Assembly (NCBI RefSeq): GCF_018437505.1
Contig: NZ_CP072467.1
Span: 2,604,001-2,668,000, forward strand
Source of the DNA: Spiractinospora alimapuensis
GTDB taxonomy: Bacteria; Actinomycetota; Actinomycetes; Streptosporangiales; Streptosporangiaceae
Direction of reading: 5' to 3'
Length of the DNA stretch: 64,000 bases
The translations under genes and the position numbers were made by a program. Positions 33,552-46,620 of the stretch are shown here, one piece after another. Under the pieces are notes generated by a model. That model was not told the DNA's origin and made no database searches. It saw nothing but the letters and a program-made list of their open reading frames with translations. Each line of letters begins with the position of its first letter. Position 1 is the first letter of the stretch.

Positions 33552-34658
33552 TTACTGTTCGTGACTCCGCAACCAGCGGATTTCCGAGTCGATGAAAGGA
33601 TCTAGATCACCATCGAGAACCCCGGTCGGGTTGCCCGACTCCTCGCCGGTACGGAGGTCCTTGACGGTCTGGTACGGGTGCAGCACGTAGTTGCGGATCT
33701 GCGTGCCCCAACTGGTGCCGCTGTCCCCCCGCAGCTCGTCGAGTTCGGCCTGCTCCTCTTTGCGCTTGCGCTCCAGCAGCCGGGCCTGGAGCACCGTCAT
33801 CGCGGTCGCCTTGTTCTGGAGCTGACTCTTCTCGTTCTGGCACGAGACGACGATCCCGGTGGGGACGTGGGTGATGCGCACCGCGGAGTCGGTGGTGTTC
33901 ACGCTCTGCCCGCCCGGGCCCGAGGACCGATAGACGTCGATACGCAGCTCGTTCTCGTCGATCTCGACGTGGTCGCTGGTCTCCACGACCGGTACGACGT
34001 CGACCCCGGCGAAGGAGGTCTGGCGCCGGTTCTGGTTGTCGAAGGGTGAGATTCGCACCAGTCGGTGGGTGCCGTGCTCGCCCCGCAGGGTGCCGTAGCC
34101 GTAGGGCGCGTCCACCTCGAAGGTGGTGGACTTGATCCCCGCCTCCTCCGCGTAGGACGTCTCGTACACCTTGGTCGGGTAGCCGTGTCGTTCCGCCCAC
34201 CGCAGGTACATGCGCTGCAGCATCTGGGCCCAGTCGGCGGCGTCGACACCGCCCGCCTGGGAGTTGATGGTGATCAGGGCCCCGCGCTCGTCGTAGGGCC
34301 CGGCGAGGAGGGTCCGCACCTCCAGGTCGGCCATGTCCTTGCGCAGGGAGGCGAGCTCCTGCTCGGCCTCGACCCGCGTGTCGGGGTCGTCCTCCGCCTC
34401 GGCGAGCTCGAACAGGACGCCCAGGTCCTCGACGCGCTGGCGCACCGACTCCACCTTGTTCACCTCGGACTCCAAGGCGGACAGCCGGCGTGTCACCACC
34501 TGCGCGGTGGCCTGGTCGTTCCACAGCTCGGGATCGCTGGACTGCTCGCGGAGCTGGTCGATCTCGGTGTGCTTGGCGTCGAGATCCATGACGGCCTCCA
34601 CGCTCGCCAAGGTCGACGTGAGATCCCTCATCTGCTGTGTCGCGTCGATGTCTGCCAC
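33552..34658 (-). CDS. prfB: Peptide chain release factor 2
   Basis: About 368 residues, starting [17 protein letters not shown]. The codon-recognition loop is RISPF (SPF, RF2 type, for UGA/UAA) and the catalytic loop is [13 protein letters not shown] (GGQ). The frame is continuous: there is no internal UGA frameshift as in E. coli prfB. I chose GTG 34658 because TAGAAT stands seven bases before it, suggesting a leaderless transcript; the open frame to 34772 covers a GC-rich hairpin and is not coding. Confidence 0.95.
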   Translation of the reverse strand: MADIDATQQMRDLTSTLASVEAVMDLDAKHTEIDQLREQSSDPELWNDQATAQVVTRRLSALESEVNKVESVRQRVEDLGVLFELAEAEDDPDTRVEAEQELASLRKDMADLEVRTLLAGPYDERGALITINSQAGGVDAADWAQMLQRMYLRWAERHGYPTKVYETSYAEEAGIKSTTFEVDAPYGYGTLRGEHGTHRLVRISPFDNQNRRQTSFAGVDVVPVVETSDHVEIDENELRIDVYRSSGPGGQSVNTTDSAVRITHVPTGIVVSCQNEKSQLQNKATAMTVLQARLLERKRKEEQAELDELRGDSGTSWGTQIRNYVLHPYQTVKDLRTGEESGNPTGVLDGDLDPFIDSEIRWLRSHEQ

Positions 34659-34665
34659 GTGCCCA

Positions 34666-34671
34666 ATTCTA
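34666..34671 (-). promoter_or_regulatory. Leaderless -10 element of prfB
   Basis: TAGAAT with a 7-base spacer to the GTG start; no SD is present. No convincing -35 element is visible. Confidence 0.5.
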
Positions 34672-34730
34672 GGTCGTTTGGGGTGGCGACTCCCCCGCGG
34701 CGGTCCCCGGGGGCGCGGCGGCGCACGAAC

Positions 34731-34760
34731 GGGCCCCCCGTCCACCAGGACGAGGGGCCC
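34731..34760 (-). terminator. GC-rich terminator after glutamate dehydrogenase
   Basis: Stem GGGCCCCCCGTC / GACGAGGGGCCC with small mismatches around a CACCAG loop, 26 bp after the dehydrogenase stop and before prfB. Confidence 0.65.
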
Positions 34761-34786
34761 GCACATCCACAAGGTTCGGGGCCGGT

Positions 34787-37700
34787 CTAGACGAGTTCCC
34801 GCACCGAGCGCACCGCGACCGAGAGTGTCGCCAGGTCGAAACGTTCGGTCTCCCAGATGTCGGAGAGCACCGCGCTCGCCTGGGCCAGCCGGTGGGCGTT
34901 CTGCGCGCTCCAGTTGGCCAACAGCTCCTCGGGCTCGGCGTCCGCGGCGCCCGAGACCAACACCGACTCGGTCAGGTCCGCGTGGGCGGCGTAGAGGTCG
35001 TCACGGACCGAGGTCCGCGCCATCGTGTTCCACCGGTCGTCCCGCGGCAGGCCGATGATGCGTTCCCGCAGTCGGCTGAGCTGTAGCTGGTCGGCCAGGT
35101 AGAAGTAGACCCGCGCCACCGACCGCAGCGGCCGGTTCGTGTCGCCCGCGACCGTCACGAGGCTCAGAGTCGAGTAGGCGGGGACCAGACCCGCGACCCG
35201 TTCGGCGAGCTCGTGGGGCACGCCCCGGCTCTCCAGGCTGCTCCGCCGTTCCTCGAACGCGGCCAGGTCGCGTCCCTGGAGCAGGTCGGGAAGCTGCGGC
35301 ACGATGGCCTGCGCGGCGGACCGGAAGGACTCGATCTCCTCGGTCAGCGCGAAGGGCGCCGTCCGGTTGCTGAGCAGCCAGCGACTGGCCCGCTCGGCGA
35401 GCTTGCGGGCCTCCAGCATCATGGTGAGCTGGGTGTCGATCCCCACCCGGCCCCGCAGCTCCTCGACGTCGTTCCAGAACTGGGGCAGGTCGAACACCTC
35501 CCGCACCACGAGGTAGGCGCGGGCGATGTCGGCCTTGCGCACCCCCGTCTCCTCGTTCACGCGGAACGCCAGGGTGGAGCCCATCCGGTTCACGAGGTCG
35601 TTCACGACGCTCGTCGTGATGATCTCGCGCTCCAGCGGGTGGGTCTCCATCGCCTCGGCGTAGCGTTCGCGCAGCGCCTCCGGGAAGTAGTCGCGCAGAG
35701 TCCGCCGCAGGTAGGGGTCGGCCGGCAGGTCGGAGGCGAGGATCTCCTCCTCCAACTGGATCTTGGTGTGCGCGATCAGCACCGCGAACTCCGGGCTGGT
35801 CAGGCCGGTCCCCATCGACCGCCGCTCGGCGATCGCGCGGTCGTCGGGCAGGAACTCCAGCCTCCGCTTGACCTGGCCGGACCGCTCCAGGTCCCGGATG
35901 TAGCGAGCGTGCACGTGCAGCATGCTGGACGCCTGCTGACGGGACGCCGCCAGTGCGACGTTCTGCTGGTCGTTGTCGGCGAGCACGAGCTGCGCGACGG
36001 TCTCGGTCTGGTCCTTGAAGAGCTGGTCGCGTTCCTCCTTGGACAGCCGGCCGGCCCGTACCTCCCGGTCCAGCATGATCTTGATGTTGACCTCGTGGTC
36101 GGAGGTGTTCACCCCGGCGGAGTTGTCGATGAAGTCGGTGTTCACCCGGCCACCACCGAGCGCGAACTCGATCCGGCCCAACTGGGTGAGTCCGAGGTTC
36201 CCGCCCTCTCCGACGATGCGGCAGCGCAGCTCGGCGGCGTCGACGCGCACCGAGTCGGTGCTCTTGTCCCCCACCGAGGCGTGGGACTCGGCGGTCGCCT
36301 TGACGTAGGTGCCGATCCCCCCGTTCCAGAGCAGGTCGACTGGAGCGCGCAACACCGCCTTGATCAGCTCCTGCGGTGTCAACGCCGTCACCGGGGCGCC
36401 GTCGACGTCCGGGATGTCGAGGGCCTCCCGCACCTGCGGGGTGATCGGGATGGACTTGGCCGTGCGCGGGTGCACACCGCCGCCGGCCGAGATGAGGGAC
36501 TGGTCGTAGTCCGCCCACGAGCTGCGGGGAAGCCGGAACAGGCGTTCCCGCTCGACGTAGCTGGAGGCCGCGTCCGGGTCGGGGTCGAGGAAGACGTGCC
36601 GGTGGTCGAACGCCGCGACCAGGCGGATGTGGCGGGACAGCAGCATCCCGTTGCCGAAGACGTCACCCGACATATCGCCGACGCCGACAGCGGTGAAGTC
36701 CTGACGCTGGACGTCGACGCCCATCTCCAGCCCGTGGTACTTGACCGACTCCCACGCGCCGCGGGCCGTGATCCCCATGCCCTTGTGGTCGTAGCCGACC
36801 GACCCGCCCGAGGCGAAGGCGTCGCCCAGCCAGAAGTCCCGCTCCGCCGCGACACCGTTGGCGATGTCGGAGAACGTCGCCGTCCCCTTGTCGGCCGCGA
36901 CCACGAGGTAGGAGTCCTCCTCGTCGTAGCGCACCACGTCCTCGGGGTGCACGATCCCGCCGTCCACCCGGTTGTCGGTGACGTCCAGCAGGCCGCTGAT
37001 GAACTGGGTGTAGCAGGTGACCACCTCGGCCTGGACGGCGTCACGATCGCCGCCCACCGGCAGCCGCTTGCACACGAAGCCGCCCTTGGCGCCGCTGGGC
37101 ACGATGACGGCGTTCTTCACCATCTGCGCCTTGACGAGCCCGAGGATCTCGGTGCGGAAGTCCTCCTGCCGGTCCGACCAACGCAGCCCACCGCGCGCCA
37201 CCGAACCGAACCGCAGGTGCACACCCTCGAACCGCGGGGAGTACACGTACATCTCGAACCGTGGCCGGGGCGCGGGCAGGTCCGGGATGCGCTGCGGGTC
37301 CAGCTTCAACACCACGTAGGGCTTGGGCTGGCCGGCGTCGTCAGGCTGGAAGTAGTTGGTGCGCAGCGTGGCCTGGATCGTCTCGAGCAGGGCCCGCAGG
37401 ATGCGGTCGTGGTCCAGGCTCTCCACCTGGTCCAGCACCCCGTACGCCTCCTCGGCGATGGCGTCGGTGCGCTCCGCGCGCTCCTCGGCCGGCAGGTCAC
37501 CGGGGGTGAACCGGGACTCGAACAGCCGCACCAGCACCGCCGCGAGGTGCCGGTTCGCCGCCAGAACCCCCGCGATGTAGTCCTGGCTGAACGTCGTCCC
37601 CGCCTGACGCAGGAAGCGGGCGTAGGCGCGCAGGATCCCGACCTGACGCCAGGTGAGCCCGGCCCGCACCACCAGGGTGTTGAACAGGTCGGACTCGGTG

Positions 37701-39658
37701 TCGCCGCCCCACAGCGCCACGAAGGCGTCCTCGAACAACGAACGCAGCGTGGAACGCGACACGTCGGCGCCCGGAAGGTCGCCGAGCCCGAAGTCGTAGA
37801 TCCAGAACCGGTCACTCGGGTTGTCCGGGGAGGCCACCTCGTAGGGAAGCTCCTCGACGATCTCGGCGCCCATGTGCTCCAGCAGGGGGAGCAGCCGCGA
37901 CAGCGACAGGTGCGCACCGGCGCGGTACACCTTCAGCCGCCAACTGTCGCCGGACTCGTACAGCTTCACCTGGAGGGTGTCGGGGTCGAGGGTGTCCAGG
38001 CGCGCGACGTCGTCGACGGCGACGTCCGGGCTGACGTCGATCTTGTAGCTCTCGGGGAGCGCCGCGGTGAAACGTCGGGCGAGCGCGCCGGCCCGGTCCG
38101 GGCCGAACTCCTCGCCCAGCTTCTCGAACAGGTCGTCGTCCCAGGAACGCGACGCCGCGGCGACCTGGCGCTGGAGATCGGCCTGGTCGACCTCGGCCAG
38201 GGAGTGGCCCTGGTCCCGGTTGGCCCGCACGACCAGGTAGAGCATGGCGAGGGGGGCCGAGGTGACCATGACCGAGTGGTCGATGGTGGCGCCCTCGAAG
38301 GTGTCGAGGAGGACGTCCTGGATGTCCATCCGCACACGGGTGGTGTAGCGGTCCCGCGGCATGTAGACGAGGCAGGTGACGTAGCGCCCGTAGTCGTCGC
38401 GCCGCATGAACAGGCGGGTGCCCCGTTGCCCCCGCAGGCGCAGCACGCCGTTCACGGCGTCGTGCAGGTCCTGCACGCTGATCTGGAAGAGCTCCTCGCG
38501 GGGGAAGAGGTCGACGACCTCGATCACGTCTCGCCCGTCGTAGCTGTCGGAGGACAGCCCGGAGATGTTCAGGACCTCGGCGAGCTTGCGGCTCAGGATC
38601 GGGATCGTGGACACGCTGGTGGCCTCGGCCTCGTGCGTGTACAGGCCGAGGAAGCGGCGCTCCCCGACGACCCGTCCGGCCTCGTCGAACTTCTTCACAC
38701 CGATGTAGTCGAGGTACTTCGGCTGGTTCACGGTCGAGCGGGAGTTCGCCTTGGTGAGGACCAGCACCTTGGGGTCACGGGCACGTTCCTGGGCCTCGGC
38801 CGGGAGCGCCGCGAAGCTCTCCGAGCGCGGGGCGTCCTGGCGTAGCAGGCCCAGACCGGAGCCGGGGACGGCGCTGAGCGCGAGCGCGCTGTGGTCGACG
38901 TCCTCCGGGGCCTCCCCCTCGGTGGTGACGAGGTCGTACTCGCGGTAGCCCATGAAGTTGAAGTTGCGTTCGCCGAGCCAACGCAGGAACTCCGCCGCCT
39001 CGCGCACCTCCTGCTCCTTGATTCCCGCGGACAGCATCGGGCCGAGGTCGGCGGACAGCTCGTCGGCGAGCGTCGCGGCGCGACGACGGAGCTTGTCGGC
39101 GTCCTCGTCGACGTTGCGGACGTCGCCCAGGACACGCTCCAGGCCCGCGAGCAGCGCGTCGTTGCCCGCTGGATCGCTCTGGCGGTCCACCGTGATGTGC
39201 ATCCACGACTCGGGGATGGGCTTGAGGTCCGGGTCCCGTGGCTCGACGCTGCGCAGCTCGCCAGTCAGTTCCCGGTCGACCTCCAGCTGTGGGTGCAGCA
39301 CGCGGCGCACCGCCAGCCCGAACCTGGTCAGCTCGCTGGTCACCGAGTTGACGAGGAACGGCGCGTCGTCGGTGACGATCTCCACGACCGTGTCCTCGGC
39401 CCCCCACTCCCCCGAGCTGGGACTGAAGACCCGGATCTTCGGCCGCCCCGGGACACGGTCCTTGCCGAGCTCCAGGTGCGTGTCCGCCGGCCCGCAGATC
39501 TGGGCGGCGGAGAGCTCCGCCAGCTCCTCGGAGGAGACATGCCGGTAGTAAAGCTGGAGGTACCGTTCGGCGAGATCGGTGTCGGGATGGGCGTCACGCC
39601 AGGTCCCCAGGGCCTCGCGCAAGATCTCGTACTTCGCGCGTGCGGGAAGCTCAGACAT
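34787..39658 (-). CDS. NAD-dependent glutamate dehydrogenase (large, 180-kDa class)
   Basis: 1623 residues, the usual length of the bacterial large NAD-GDH (Bac_GDH) class first described in Streptomyces. The N-terminal half carries ACT-like regulatory regions. The catalytic domain in the middle has [22 protein letters not shown] and [15 protein letters not shown] (substrate Lys), followed by a nucleotide domain near [15 protein letters not shown] and [13 protein letters not shown]. It converts glutamate to 2-oxoglutarate plus ammonia in the catabolic direction. ATG 39658 with AAGGAAG upstream; the frame beyond, to 39721, is rejected. pruA, which makes glutamate, lies 2.8 kb upstream on the same strand. 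Confidence 0.95.
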   Translation of the reverse strand: MSELPARAKYEILREALGTWRDAHPDTDLAERYLQLYYRHVSSEELAELSAAQICGPADTHLELGKDRVPGRPKIRVFSPSSGEWGAEDTVVEIVTDDAPFLVNSVTSELTRFGLAVRRVLHPQLEVDRELTGELRSVEPRDPDLKPIPESWMHITVDRQSDPAGNDALLAGLERVLGDVRNVDEDADKLRRRAATLADELSADLGPMLSAGIKEQEVREAAEFLRWLGERNFNFMGYREYDLVTTEGEAPEDVDHSALALSAVPGSGLGLLRQDAPRSESFAALPAEAQERARDPKVLVLTKANSRSTVNQPKYLDYIGVKKFDEAGRVVGERRFLGLYTHEAEATSVSTIPILSRKLAEVLNISGLSSDSYDGRDVIEVVDLFPREELFQISVQDLHDAVNGVLRLRGQRGTRLFMRRDDYGRYVTCLVYMPRDRYTTRVRMDIQDVLLDTFEGATIDHSVMVTSAPLAMLYLVVRANRDQGHSLAEVDQADLQRQVAAASRSWDDDLFEKLGEEFGPDRAGALARRFTAALPESYKIDVSPDVAVDDVARLDTLDPDTLQVKLYESGDSWRLKVYRAGAHLSLSRLLPLLEHMGAEIVEELPYEVASPDNPSDRFWIYDFGLGDLPGADVSRSTLRSLFEDAFVALWGGDTESDLFNTLVVRAGLTWRQVGILRAYARFLRQAGTTFSQDYIAGVLAANRHLAAVLVRLFESRFTPGDLPAEERAERTDAIAEEAYGVLDQVESLDHDRILRALLETIQATLRTNYFQPDDAGQPKPYVVLKLDPQRIPDLPAPRPRFEMYVYSPRFEGVHLRFGSVARGGLRWSDRQEDFRTEILGLVKAQMVKNAVIVPSGAKGGFVCKRLPVGGDRDAVQAEVVTCYTQFISGLLDVTDNRVDGGIVHPEDVVRYDEEDSYLVVAADKGTATFSDIANGVAAERDFWLGDAFASGGSVGYDHKGMGITARGAWESVKYHGLEMGVDVQRQDFTAVGVGDMSGDVFGNGMLLSRHIRLVAAFDHRHVFLDPDPDAASSYVERERLFRLPRSSWADYDQSLISAGGGVHPRTAKSIPITPQVREALDIPDVDGAPVTALTPQELIKAVLRAPVDLLWNGGIGTYVKATAESHASVGDKSTDSVRVDAAELRCRIVGEGGNLGLTQLGRIEFALGGGRVNTDFIDNSAGVNTSDHEVNIKIMLDREVRAGRLSKEERDQLFKDQTETVAQLVLADNDQQNVALAASRQQASSMLHVHARYIRDLERSGQVKRRLEFLPDDRAIAERRSMGTGLTSPEFAVLIAHTKIQLEEEILASDLPADPYLRRTLRDYFPEALRERYAEAMETHPLEREIITTSVVNDLVNRMGSTLAFRVNEETGVRKADIARAYLVVREVFDLPQFWNDVEELRGRVGIDTQLTMMLEARKLAERASRWLLSNRTAPFALTEEIESFRSAAQAIVPQLPDLLQGRDLAAFEERRSSLESRGVPHELAERVAGLVPAYSTLSLVTVAGDTNRPLRSVARVYFYLADQLQLSRLRERIIGLPRDDRWNTMARTSVRDDLYAAHADLTESVLVSGAADAEPEELLANWSAQNAHRLAQASAVLSDIWETERFDLATLSVAVRSVRELV

Positions 39659-39854
39659 CGGCTCACTTCCTTGTGAGTGGTTAAAAGTGGTGCGCGCCAC
39701 CCCGTCGGCACGCACCGACACATCCTTCGCGGGGGACGCCGTTGTCCCTTTCGCCGCATTCCAGACCAGGCTACTTCGCGGGCCTCGTCCACCTCGCTAC
39801 CGACACCACACAGCAAAGACTGACCAGTGGGGACAGGGAGGACTTACCGCCCAG

Positions 39855-41472
39855 TTACTCATCGACCGCGACACAGCCGCCATCAGGGAGAATCCGCACA
39901 GATCCCCCAGAACGCCACTCTCGCTTTGACGTGCCGAAATACGCGTGGTGGTAGTGCACGGACCCGGGATCCTCCCAGAATCCCAGTGGCAGGGACGGCA
40001 TCGCGCGCGTGAGAGTGAGTTCCCCCACAGTGCCGGGCGCGCCGTCCGCCGGGTCCCGCGCGTCCAGTGCCTCCACCCGCGCGCCCAGGAACCGCGCCGT
40101 CGGCACGCCGGAGCGAACCGGAAGCAGGGGAACCGGGCCGGCGAGCATGGTGCACGCCTCCGCGGACTCCAGGAGCGCGCCCAACTGCACGTCCGGCCCC
40201 ATGTTCGCCACCGCCCACTCCGTGGCGGCGGGTGGTGGTGTGGGCCCGGTGGTGACGACGCCGCGCAGCGCGCCCAGGTCGAAGCGTTCTCCCGGTCGGG
40301 CCCCGGCCCGTTGACTATCCGCGAGGTAGCCCGACGGCATGCCGAGGCACGTGACGCCACTGTCGGCGGCGACCGACCACAGGGTGTCGGTCCGGGGGTA
40401 GGTGGGGCTGCCCGCGTACACCAGGGCCGTGGCCCCGGTGAGCAGCGCGCCGACCAGGTAGTGCCAGGACGTCTGGGCGGGGTTGGCGTGCCAGCCGAGG
40501 ACGTCACCGGGACCGAGATCGTGGTGGAAGCTCAGGGCCTTGAGGTGCTCCAGGACCACACCGCCGTGCCCCTGCACCACTGGGCGTTCCCGACCAGGGA
40601 CCTGGCGCAGCCACAGGGGGTGGTCGAAGGGGACGAATGCCGCGCGTGTGGGGTCCTCGCCCTCCCCGCCGGTGAGGCTCTGCCAGGGGACGGCACCCGG
40701 GAGTTCCCGGCCCTCGGCGGAGGGGACCTGGATTGTGGCGGTGAGACTGGTCAGCGCCGAACGGACGGCGCCGACGGACTCCCGGAGGTCCCGGGGACAC
40801 GCCCTCGACCCGGTCGGAGTCGGTGGCGACCAGGACCTTCGGTGTCACCCAGGCGAACCGCCGAACGGCCTCGCGTGGGTCGGTGTCGGGGGCGGCGGCC
40901 GTCCACACGGCGCCGAGGCTGGCCGTGGCGAGCATCGAGACCACGGCCTCGGCGGTGGCGGGCAGGAGGCACGCCACCCGGTCCCCGGAGCCGACCCCGA
41001 GCTCCCGCAGGGCGTGGGTGACGTGTGCGGTGGCCGTGGCGAGCTCGGCGTAGGTGAGTCGCGTCTCTCCCCCCGCCTCCGAACGGGCGATCACCGCGAC
41101 CTGGTCGGGCCGTTCCCGGGCGTGCCGGAAGACCTGGCGTACGTAGTTCACTCGGGACTCGGGGAACCACTGGACGGAGGCGACGTCGTCACCGGTGCTG
41201 ACGGGGCCCCACCCCCGTTCCCCGGCCACGTCGAAGTAGGGCCAGAGGGAGTCCCAGAAGTTCTCCGGCTCGGTGACCGACCATCGCCACAGCTCGCCGT
41301 AGGAGGTGAGGTGCTGACCACGGTCACGGGCGAGCCAGTCCATGTAGGCGGTGGCCCGGGCCCGCTCCCGGATGACCACACTCGGTTCCCACAGGAGGGA
41401 CGAATCGACGACGGACGGTCCACTGGTGTGGACACCTGGACGGACTTGAGTCAACGACGACAGGCTGGACAT
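39855..41472 (-). pseudogene. Decayed acetoacetyl-CoA synthetase gene
   Basis: Starts MSSLSSLTQVRPG at 41472. The N-terminal ACAS_N region (YMDWLARDRG, WRWSVTEPENFWDSLWPYFDV) is intact to VLVATDSDRVEG. A single-base insertion in a C-run near 40793 then shifts the frame to RDLRESVGAVRSAL. The AMP/ATP-binding loop expected between PFDHPLW and GHGG reads LRQVPGRERPVVQ instead of a SSGTTGLPKP-type loop. The gene ends after about 540 codons (GGSVRILPDGGCVAVDE), just before the GRSD hinge, so the C-terminal lid with the catalytic Lys is absent. Three independent lesions show it is dead. Intact homologues are about 650 residues and activate acetoacetate. Confidence 0.88.
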
Positions 41473-41610
41473 GCTGAATGCGACCTCCCAAGGGTGGCCG
41501 GCGACCGCGCGTGGAGCACCCCTCCTGGGCATGCCCGCTTTCGGAAGGGACCCTACGTGGTTGTCGTATCACCCGAAGGGGGTTTTCCTGTCACCATTCG
41601 GTGAGCTGGA

Positions 41611-42300
41611 TCACTCGGTGGCTCGCTGGATCGCGGTGACGACGGCCACGGTGTCCTCCAGGTCGTCCAGCACGATCTCGGCACCGGCCTTGCGAAGCTG
41701 GGCCGCGGTGTCCAGGCCGGAGACCACGCCGATGGGGGTGACCCGACCGATCAGCGCGGCCTCGACGTCGCGGACGGAGTGACTGACGTAGACCGTCGAG
41801 GCGTCGGGGAAGCTCGTGCCGCGGCTCTGCTCCGCCCGCATCCGGGTGAACTGGATCAGACTCGCCTTGAGGTAGTTCTGCGAGCCGAACCCGCCGACCT
41901 CGAGGTTGAGCAGACTGTCCAAGCCGAAGGCGGCCAGCTTGGCGACCGCGTTGGGCTTGATGCCCCCGGTCACGACCGTCTGCACCGTGTCCGGCAGCGC
42001 GGCGACGGCGCGCAGCGCGTCGGTCGCCCCCGGCAGCAGACGACCCTTGGTGCCGACCTCGCGGCGCCGCGCCGCGAAGGCCTGCTCCAGCGCGTCGAGG
42101 TACAGCGGCAGCAGCGTCTCGTCGTCGGAGGGGACGTTGTTGCGGGCGAGGAACGCGAAGAACAACTCCGAGTCGGTGGCCCCCGCGGTGGGAGCGAGGT
42201 AGACCAGCGGGTGTCCCGTGACCTTCTCGAAGGCCTCCGCGTACGCGGCACGAGCCACCCGCTCGACGTCGACCAGGGTTCGGTCGATGTTCCAGAGCAC
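41611..42300 (-). CDS. HAD-like hydrolase
   Basis: About 230 residues of the HAD fold with an alpha-helical cap: motif I LWNIDRTLVD, motif II VVTGG, Lys in NYLKASL, and motif IV region VYVSHSVRDVEAAL. Motif I has Asn where the nucleophilic Asp is expected (NID for DxD), so phosphatase activity is doubtful. The listed GTG start has no SD at normal distance. AAGGAG instead lies six bases before an in-frame ATT at 42312, which would give MSRLVLWNIDRT; a non-canonical ATT start is plausible. Substrate unknown. Confidence 0.8.
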   Translation of the reverse strand: MLWNIDRTLVDVERVARAAYAEAFEKVTGHPLVYLAPTAGATDSELFFAFLARNNVPSDDETLLPLYLDALEQAFAARRREVGTKGRLLPGATDALRAVAALPDTVQTVVTGGIKPNAVAKLAAFGLDSLLNLEVGGFGSQNYLKASLIQFTRMRAEQSRGTSFPDASTVYVSHSVRDVEAALIGRVTPIGVVSGLDTAAQLRKAGAEIVLDDLEDTVAVVTAIQRATE

Positions 42301-42466
42301 CAGCCGGCTAATGATTGGCTCCTTGAGTCACAGGGGGGACAGCGCTTTGCCCCTATATTGCCCTACTACGCCGGGATCCCGCAGGGGACTGACGTGCGAA
42401 GGCGCCGGACCGCGCGAACCGCTGTCCCGGTGCGGCGGGCGCGCACGCGCGGGCGTCGACGCCGGA

Positions 42467-44095
<1,629 letters not shown>

Positions 44096-44463
44096 CGTGG
44101 CCCTCCTCTGTCTGAATCACGGCTGAATCACCGCCGCAGGACGGCGGGCCCGTCCGGTGACCGACTCCGCGGTACGGCGGGAGCGGCGGTCGCTCGGTGG
44201 TCCTCCGCGGGCCGCTGGGTCGACGGCGCGGCCGATCCCCGGACGGACCGCCGGTGTCGCGTTCGCCTGACCTCGGCGGCCACGGGCGGGTCGATGCCGG
44301 CTGGGCGGCCACTGGTAGCCCTACCCACGGCGTCACCCGCGCTACCGCGCGAGCTCCACCCATGGCGACGGAGTGGCGCGCGTTACGATGCAAATTCGGA
44401 CAAACTTCCCAGCCGGGGGTGTTTTCCCTGGTAGGGACCAGACCTGTGGGAGGACCACACACC
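44096..44463. other. Divergent promoter region, pruA / methyltransferase
   Basis: 368 bp without a credible gene. It contains a short direct repeat CTGAATCAC (44113 and 44123 areas) near pruA and a TACGAT -10-like hexamer near 44384 on the plus strand. Nothing else is recognised. Confidence 0.4.
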
Positions 44464-45075
44464 GTGGACGTCAACAACGAGCAGTTACGACGGGTCTACA
44501 AACTCAGTGGGCCGGACGAGGCCCGGGACATCTATGACGAGTGGGCGGCGTCCTACAACGAGGACCTGCGGGACATGGGCTACGTGGGTCCGCGCGTGGC
44601 CGCCCAGCGGCTGGCCGAACTCGCCACACCGGGTTCGACCGTGGTCGACACCGGATGCGGGACGGGGCTCGTGGGCGCCGCGCTGCTGGAGCTCAAGGCG
44701 GACCTGATCCTGGACGGGGTGGACATCTCCCCCGGGATGCTGGAGGAGGCGCGCGGCACGGGCGCCTACCGGAACCTGGTCGCGGCGGACCTGACCCAGC
44801 CGCTTCAGGTCCCCGACAACAGCTACGACGCGGCCATCTGCGTCGGAACGTTCACCGACGGGCACCTCGGCCCGGCCGGGTTCGACGACCTGGTGCGTGT
44901 GGTGCGCCCGGGCGGCATCATCGTGGCCACGGTGCAGAGCCAGGTGTGGGAGGCGGAGGGCTTCCGCCACCACCTGGAGGAGATGACGCGCGCCGGTACC
45001 GCCACCCTGCGGGAGGCCAACGAACGCCCCTACCACGAGATCACCTGCCGCCTCTGTGTGCTCGACGTCCCCTGA
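44464..45075 (+). CDS. Class I SAM-dependent methyltransferase
   Basis: About 203 residues. SAM-binding motif I VVDTGCGTGLVGAALLE near residue 60, motif II GVDISPGMLEEAR, then VVRPGGIIVATVQ. N-terminal LSGPDEARDIYDEWAASYNED is typical of UbiE-like small-molecule methyltransferases. Substrate unknown. GTG 44464 has GGGAGG at a slightly long spacing; GTG 44446 is an alternative start. Confidence 0.88.
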   Translation: MDVNNEQLRRVYKLSGPDEARDIYDEWAASYNEDLRDMGYVGPRVAAQRLAELATPGSTVVDTGCGTGLVGAALLELKADLILDGVDISPGMLEEARGTGAYRNLVAADLTQPLQVPDNSYDAAICVGTFTDGHLGPAGFDDLVRVVRPGGIIVATVQSQVWEAEGFRHHLEEMTRAGTATLREANERPYHEITCRLCVLDVP

Positions 45076-45150
45076 CCGGGCCCCTTCGTCGGGCGGCGAG
45101 CGGAGCGGAGCCTGAGCGCCCTGGGGGCGCCGTGGTCTAAGCTGGCCGGC

Positions 45151-46398
45151 GTGATCGACCTCAAGGCAGCCCGACAGGACCCTGAACGCTTCCGCGCGGC
45201 GCTGGCGCGCCGCGGCGCCGCCACCGACTTCGACGAGCTCCTGGCCGCCGACCGCGTCTGGCGCGAGGCGACCGAACGCACGGAGGGTCTGCGCGCCGAG
45301 CAGAAGCGATCGTCCAAGGGCGCCCCCGACGAGGAGACGATCGCCCGGCTGCGCACGCTGAAGGCGGAGATCGCCGAGTCCGAGCAGTCCCTGGCCCAGG
45401 CCGACGAACGGCGCCAGGAACTGCTCGGACGGATCCCCAACCTCCCCGACCCCACCGCGGCGGAGGGGTCGTTGGAGGAGGACGCCGAGATTCTGCGCAC
45501 GTGGGGTGAGCCGCCGTCGTTCGCCTTCGAGCCGCGGGACCACCTGCAACTGGGGTCCTCCGCCGGCTGGGTCGACATGCAGCGCGGCGCCCGGCTCTCC
45601 GGCTCACGCTTCGCCTACCGCTTCGGCGACGTCGCCCAGACGGAGATGGCGCTGTACCGCTTCGTGCTGGACCACGTCGCGGCCAAGGGCTTCATGCCGG
45701 TGCTCGCCCCGGTCCTGGTGAACGAGCGGGCCATGTACTCCACCGGTTTCCTGCCGACGGAGGAGTCCAACCTCTACCAGGTGGAGCGGGACGACCTCTA
45801 TCTCACCGGGACCTCCGAGGTGGCCCTCGCCGGTATCCACATGGACGAGCGGCTCTCGGGGGACGAGCTCCCATTGCGCTACGTCGCCTACTCGACCAAC
45901 TTCCGGCGGGAGGCGGGCGCCGCGGGCAAGGACACTCGGGGCATGTTCCGCGTGCACCAGTTCGACAAGGTCGAGATGTACGTGTACTGCCTGCCGGAGC
46001 ACTCCAAGGACATCCACGAGGAGCTGCTGGCGAACGAGGAGGAGATCGCCCAGGCGATCGGTGTCCCCTACCGGGTCATGAACATCGCCGTCGGCGACCT
46101 CGGCGCGCCCGCCGCCAAGAAGTACGACATCGAGGCGTGGTTCCCGACGCAGCGGCGCTACCGGGAGATCACCTCCTGTTCCAACACCACCGACTACCAG
46201 GCTCGCCGGCTCAACACCCGGTTCAAGCGGGACGAGGACGGACCGACGGAGTTCCTCCACACCCTGAACGGCACCGGCACCACCGCGCGAACCCTGCTGT
46301 CGTTGATGGAGAACTTCCAGGACGAGGGCGGCGTCGTCGCCGTCCCCGAGGTCCTGTGGGCCTACGGAGCCCCCAAGACGATCGGCCGCGCCGAGTAA
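45151..46398 (+). CDS. serS: Seryl-tRNA synthetase
   Basis: 415 residues. An N-terminal coiled-coil tRNA-binding arm (about 1-110) and a class II catalytic core: motif 2 YSTNFRREAGAAGKDTRGMF, motif 3 LNGTGTTARTLLSLMENFQ. It charges tRNA-Ser (and initial charging of tRNA-Sec where present). GTG start without an SD and TAAGCT nine bases upstream, so the transcript may be leaderless. Confidence 0.97.
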   Translation: MIDLKAARQDPERFRAALARRGAATDFDELLAADRVWREATERTEGLRAEQKRSSKGAPDEETIARLRTLKAEIAESEQSLAQADERRQELLGRIPNLPDPTAAEGSLEEDAEILRTWGEPPSFAFEPRDHLQLGSSAGWVDMQRGARLSGSRFAYRFGDVAQTEMALYRFVLDHVAAKGFMPVLAPVLVNERAMYSTGFLPTEESNLYQVERDDLYLTGTSEVALAGIHMDERLSGDELPLRYVAYSTNFRREAGAAGKDTRGMFRVHQFDKVEMYVYCLPEHSKDIHEELLANEEEIAQAIGVPYRVMNIAVGDLGAPAAKKYDIEAWFPTQRRYREITSCSNTTDYQARRLNTRFKRDEDGPTEFLHTLNGTGTTARTLLSLMENFQDEGGVVAVPEVLWAYGAPKTIGRAE

Positions 46399-46620
46399 CG
46401 ACTGAGCGATTCGGTGTCCGCGCGGTCGATGTCCGTGGGGACGCCTAGGATCACGCCTGCCCGAATCACCGGCACGGTGCCAGCCGCCCGAGTGATCACG
46501 TCCGGGGGGCGGATCCGACGCGACACGGTCGTGAGGAAGCGCTTCCCTTGTCGTTTGGGAGGTACAGGTGAGGATCCACCACGGGGATGAGCTGTCGGTC
46601 TCGAGTGTCGGCCAGGGGCG

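Noticed and set aside
33552-34658. Programmed frameshift in prfB
   Set aside because: The frame is continuous from start to GGQ domain with no internal UGA.
35213-38845. 1210-codon open frame on the plus strand
   Set aside because: Antisense to the glutamate dehydrogenase gene, which has clear family motifs; composition is the usual shadow of a high-GC gene.
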